Assembly: GCA_018398765.1 (NCBI GenBank)
Contig: JAHBMJ010002528.1
Span: 1 to 10,017 of the forward strand
DNA length: 10,017 nucleotides
Source of the DNA: Chromera velia
Taxonomy: Eukaryota; Sar; Chromeraceae
Reading direction: 5' to 3'
The notes below the pieces were generated by a model. The model had not been told where the DNA came from, did not search any database, and worked only from the letters and a program-made list of their open reading frames with translations. Positions 7,282 through 10,017 of the stretch are shown here, piece after piece (position 1 is the first letter of the stretch; each line of letters starts with the position of its first letter). The position numbers and the translations under genes were made by a program.

Positions 7282-8181
7282 GCCGTAAAGTGGCACCAAC
7301 AAAGTCAAGTCAATCCGCGCCAAGTCGAAGCTTCACGGCCTGCGCGCAAAGCGAGCGCAGGTGACGCGAAGATGCATGCACATGCATGCAGCACGCACGG
7401 CGGATTGATTGAGCATGCACAAATGCAGTCAGACAGAAAGTACTGCATCAAACTGGCCTATCTAGAGGCCAAGCAGCGAGACCGTACATTGACACTCCTT
7501 CTGTCGATGAAGCCACGAGATCGAGATCATATCTAGGTGAAGCTATAGCCTAGCACTGAGTCGCCCTAACGTTCACTAGCTGTTGCTTCACGTGGTTAGT
7601 TACCGGCTCCCGGGACGACCGGGCAGCCTCATTCACTCTTTCTCACTTGCTCTCCCAATATAAAAGAATCTCGATCGGCAACTTGGCAGAAGGGACAGAG
7701 GCAGCTGCTCTTTATGTCTCTTGTAGTCATGACCTCATCTTGATGCTTCACATTCCGGCCGTCACCAGCATCAACGATCACTTTATCTACAAGGATGAGA
7801 ACCACTTCCAAACATATCTCCGTTCCCTCAGAGCATTTTGCCTCCCTTCGCTCTGGGAGCACTTCCCTTCCATGTGGAAGTGGCAGGCCTGTATATCAAA
7901 TGGAACGCACTCCAGGTGGCTTGGTCTGTGCAGCTTTGTCTGAGCCTCTTCACCCGGAGCCAGGCTTTTGTACCGACTTCCACGCAAGAGTCGAACACTC
8001 TCTCACGATCTGTCACCTTCGCTCTGGGACAGATTCTCATCTCTCTTCAAGACGTTCAACCAAGAAGGAGAGGACAGGACATGATAGGACGTAAGCAGCA
8101 AGACAAGCACGTGAAGTTTCTCGAACACCAACACGGTGACGGGTTCCTTTCTATCCGCTACCGCTCATAAAGAAAGGAATA
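7282..8181 (+). repeat. tandem unit 3
   Basis: Third complete unit, 900 bp. It shares with unit 4 the shortened TTGACACTCCTTCTGTC, so units 3 and 4 look like closest relatives in that part. GTGAAGC (7537-7543) and GCTTCAC (7585-7591) form an inverted repeat, and CACGTG is present at 7589-7594 and 8108-8113. Confidence 0.85.
7659..7666 (+). promoter_or_regulatory. TATA-box-like site in unit 3
   Basis: Third copy of TATAAAAG in the same context, 906 bases after the unit 2 site. The partial fourth unit stops before this position, so it has none. Confidence 0.33.
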
Positions 8182-8327
8182 GCCAACGAAGTTAAGTCAA
8201 TCTACACCGAGTCGAAGCTTCACGGCCTGGGTGCAAAGCGAGCGCAGGTGATGGAAAAATGTATACACATACATGCAGCATACAGGTCAGATCGATAGAG
8301 CATACATAAATGCAATCAAGCAGAAAG
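8182..8327 (+). repeat. tandem unit 4, left part
   Basis: Matches the first ~159 bases of the unit with a 13-base deletion near its start (GCC is followed directly by AACGAAG). It is clearly more diverged than units 1-3, with many transitions such as GCATGC to GTATAC. It ends in CAGAAAG, where the other units continue with TACTGCATC. Confidence 0.85.
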
Positions 8328-9170
8328 TTTACACATAGAATAGAAAGAAACATAAGAGAGAAGAGCAGTCAGGAGAAGGCAGAACTGACAGGAGTGATGA
8401 TGGCTGACGTGCACAGGAAGGTCTCAAACGGAAACCGTCTCCACCTTTCTTTGTTTGAAGACAGAGCAGGTAGAAAGGTTGGCTCAACAATGAAAATAGA
8501 CAGAGAGAGAATAGGGAGAGCCCCTTTTTGCTATACGAGAGTGGCGCCACGATCAGAACACAGGAGGAGAACAGCATGTAGGGTGGGAGACAGGGCTGTG
8601 GCTGCGACTCAGGGAAAAATTCCGGTAAGGGGGGGAGAGAAGGTGCCGTTACAAAAAAGGATGTGCCAGTTCTGCCGAGGGTGGTTGGGAATCGAGGTGA
8701 TAGAAGATGAAATCCATCTGGTGACAGAATGTCCTGTTTTTGATAGAGAGAGAGCAGAGATGTTCAGAAAGATAGAAGAGAAATGGGACAGCAAGATGGA
8801 AGAAAAAGCTAGAAAGGCAGCCACAGAAAGAGAAGGGCTCAACAGAGAAGAGGGAAAAAGGGACAACTCGACGCTTTTCTGTTTTCTGTTGAATGAATGT
8901 CATGCCGGAGTGGATAAGTTTTTGAGATGGGCGTCATTCAGACGGAGGGTGTTTGAGGAGTGTCCAGGATGGTACGGACACATAAAGGGAGACGCTCTGG
9001 CGGCCAGACATGCAGGAATTACCGGAAGGTAGCGGGCGATCGAGAGACTAACAAAAGAATATGAGGAGACAATTGATAACTTAGAGATGACCGAAGGAGC
9101 ATTAGGGTGGGGAAGGAGGGAGCCGCAGAAGAAGATTGATAAAGCAAACAAAAAGAGCGAGGAAGCCTAA
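8310..9170 (+). pseudogene. LINE ORF2 C-terminal fragment with CCHC zinc knuckle
   Basis: The frame opens at ATG 8310, but its first six codons lie in the tandem unit, so retroelement sequence starts at codon 7. Residues 119-141 carry Cys119-x2-Cys122-x13-His136-x4-Cys141-Pro within VIEDEIHLVTECPVF. This is the arrangement of the C-terminal zinc knuckle after the reverse transcriptase in many LINE ORF2 proteins. Downstream, LFCFLLNE and VDKFLRWASFRRRVFEE (about 190-220) match the usual hydrophobic helix and final basic helix. A TAG at 9030-9032 closes the frame after 240 codons. The same frame then stays open for 45 further codons of Glu/Lys-rich sequence to TAA 9168-9170, so the TAG is probably a nonsense mutation. 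The reverse transcriptase and endonuclease domains are missing, so it is a dead fragment. Confidence 0.72.
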
Positions 9171-9413
9171 ATCACATACCGTTTCAGATCGATTTTCAGG
9201 CCGGAAAGCTAACGCGGATCCAGAGCTATAGCTTGAACAACGAACAATCATGCAGCAGCGGCCAGGGCAACAGACTCTGGCAGGCCCCGAGGGCGGGATC
9301 TGATACCTCAGCTTAGGCTGGGGAACGCCCTGCCCTGCTAGCTCTGGCGACAGATAGACATAGCGGGAAGGCCCTAGGGCGGAACATATCAATCAATCAA
9401 TCAATTAATCAAG
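8328..9413 (+). mobile_element. 5'-truncated non-LTR (LINE-like) retrotransposon
   Basis: About 1.09 kb splits tandem unit 4 at a point where the other units read CAGAAAG then TACTG. The left part stops at 8327 and the unit resumes at about 9414. The insert holds the C-terminal end of a LINE-type ORF2 with a CCHC motif, a 3' untranslated stretch (9171-9390) including the perfect palindrome GCCCTAGGGC (9371-9380), and a short (AATC)n tail (9391-9410). Lack of the reverse transcriptase core and a simple-repeat tail fit a 5'-truncated LINE insertion. No clean target-site duplication is seen; only AAG (8325-8327 and 9411-9413) flanks both sides, although AATCAAG also occurs at 8314-8320 and 9407-9413. 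Confidence 0.75.
9391..9413 (+). repeat. (AATC)n 3' tail of the retroelement
   Basis: Five tandem tetranucleotides, AATC four times with one AATT variant, are followed by AAG and then tandem-unit sequence. A short simple-repeat tail in place of poly-A is typical of several LINE clades. Its position exactly at the junction supports the insertion model. Confidence 0.65.
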
Positions 9414-9569
9414 TACTGTATCAACGTGGCCTATCTAGAGGCTAAGCACCGAGACCATATATTGACACTCCTTCTGTCGATGAGGCCACGAGATCGAGAT
9501 TATATATAGGTGAAGCTATAGACTAGCACTGAGTCGCTCAGTTAGACGCTCACTAGCTCTTGCTTCACG
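9414..9569 (+). repeat. tandem unit 4, right part
   Basis: Resumes the unit at TACTG(C/T)ATCAA and follows units 1-3 through GGCCTATCTAGAGG and GTGAAGCTATAG to GCTTCACGG, ending at about unit position 310. It has transitions relative to unit 3 and a few extra bases near 9538-9545. Array homology stops at about 9569, before the TATA region. Confidence 0.85.
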
Positions 9570-10017
9570 GAGGCCAATCTTCTGGATTAAGAATTTGTAT
9601 ACGTATAGTACATAAAGTGGCAACCCTATGCACCCTTTTACAGCTCCACGCTGCTACAGAGCTGAAATCTGAGATTTTTAGAGATCTTTGCACTGTAGCA
9701 TTTGCCACTTGTAGACTAGCTTGTAAAACATAAGTGAGTGAGTTGAGATAGATTACAAACAGAGAGCTATAAGCGGAGAATGCGGCCAGGCTAGCCCAGG
9801 GCTGCTGAGAGTCGGACACTAGGTCGCACATTCCGCATCCTCCCATCCGTGGTATGTAAGGAATGAGGGAAGACTCTAGGGAAGACCCAACTGAAGACAA
9901 ACAAATAAACAATACACTTTACAGCTCCTCTCGAAATGCTTTTCTGCCTCTCGAATTCAATTCGATTGCACTTCATCAATCCTCCTTTTTGTCTGAAGAC
10001 TCTGTGAGCTCCCCCCC
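9570..10017. other. 3' flank, no gene recognised
   Basis: A reverse-strand frame (9565-9912) encodes a hydrophobic segment but starts inside the array edge, lacks motifs and overlaps another reverse frame, so it is not called. CGAATTCAATTCG near 9953-9965 is a small hairpin, and the window ends in a C-run. Confidence 0.4.

Larger units (their letters stand above)
5462..9569 (+). repeat. tandem array of ~0.9-kb units, interrupted by a retroelement
   Basis: Three full units (5462-6374, 6375-7281, 7282-8181; periods 913, 907 and 900) are followed by a partial fourth, 8182-8327 plus 9414-9569, split by an insertion. Units are highly similar. The length differences come from a 6-bp change near 6271-6288, a 6-bp loss near 7490-7500, a 5-bp gain near 7596-7603 and a 6-bp loss near 7995-8005. 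All six frames give similar short open frames in each unit, which reflects sequence identity and not coding. It could be a satellite-like array, an intergenic spacer, or a repeated promoter or leader segment. Confidence 0.9.

Noticed and set aside
5810-8170. Similar 66-122-residue open frames on both strands in each tandem unit
   Set aside because: Several overlapping frames are open at once on both strands, changes between units fall without codon-position preference, and no motif is seen. Their recurrence follows from unit identity.
8329-9151. Several Ser/Phe/Leu-rich reverse frames over the retroelement
   Set aside because: They are the antisense of a purine-rich, Glu/Lys/Arg-coding stretch, which always gives Ser/Phe/Leu-rich shadows.
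8314-9413. AATCAAG at 8314-8320 and 9407-9413 as a 7-bp target-site duplication
   Set aside because: The left copy lies seven bases inside the tandem unit, whose sequence continues to 8327, and the right copy overlaps the AATC tail. The match is more likely due to the tail than to duplication.
9565-9912. Reverse-strand frame of 115 residues with a hydrophobic, membrane-like stretch
   Set aside because: It has no recognisable domain, overlaps a second reverse frame and runs into the edge of the tandem array. One hydrophobic run is not enough to call a gene.

Overview
The window looks like nuclear DNA of a eukaryote, most likely a protist or alga. One intact intronless gene sits among long AT-rich spacers, minisatellites, a tandem array of ~0.9-kb units and a truncated non-LTR retrotransposon, and nothing resembles a bacterial operon. 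Frequent TGCATGCA palindromes recall motifs common in apicomplexans and their relatives, but this is too weak to name a taxon. The record contains a 3-base gap (N) inside a poly-C run and ends in a C-run.

Layout. 1-445: no gene seen, with two short hairpins. 446-1873: a 475-residue protein with two halves that each resemble the core of a PD-(D/E)xK nuclease-like fold of the QxK type. 1874-2170: very AT-rich spacer with a (TA)n hairpin. 2171-4960: non-coding, carrying dispersed short repeats, 20-bp minisatellites and pyrimidine-rich tracts. 4975-5211: a nested set of perfect inverted repeats with a G10 run and a C-run. 5462-8327 and 9414-9569: about 3.3 copies of a 900-913-bp tandem unit, each complete copy having a TATAAAAG box, CACGTG sites and TGCATGCA palindromes. 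8328-9413: the 3' end of a LINE-like retrotransposon inserted into the fourth unit. It carries a CCHC zinc-knuckle C-terminal domain, an in-frame TAG and an (AATC)n tail. 9570-10017: nothing recognised.

No multi-gene system is evident and the genes do not form a pathway. The items most worth following are the duplicated QxK-domain protein, the promoter-like tandem array split by the LINE fragment, and the GC-rich cruciform cluster around the gap.
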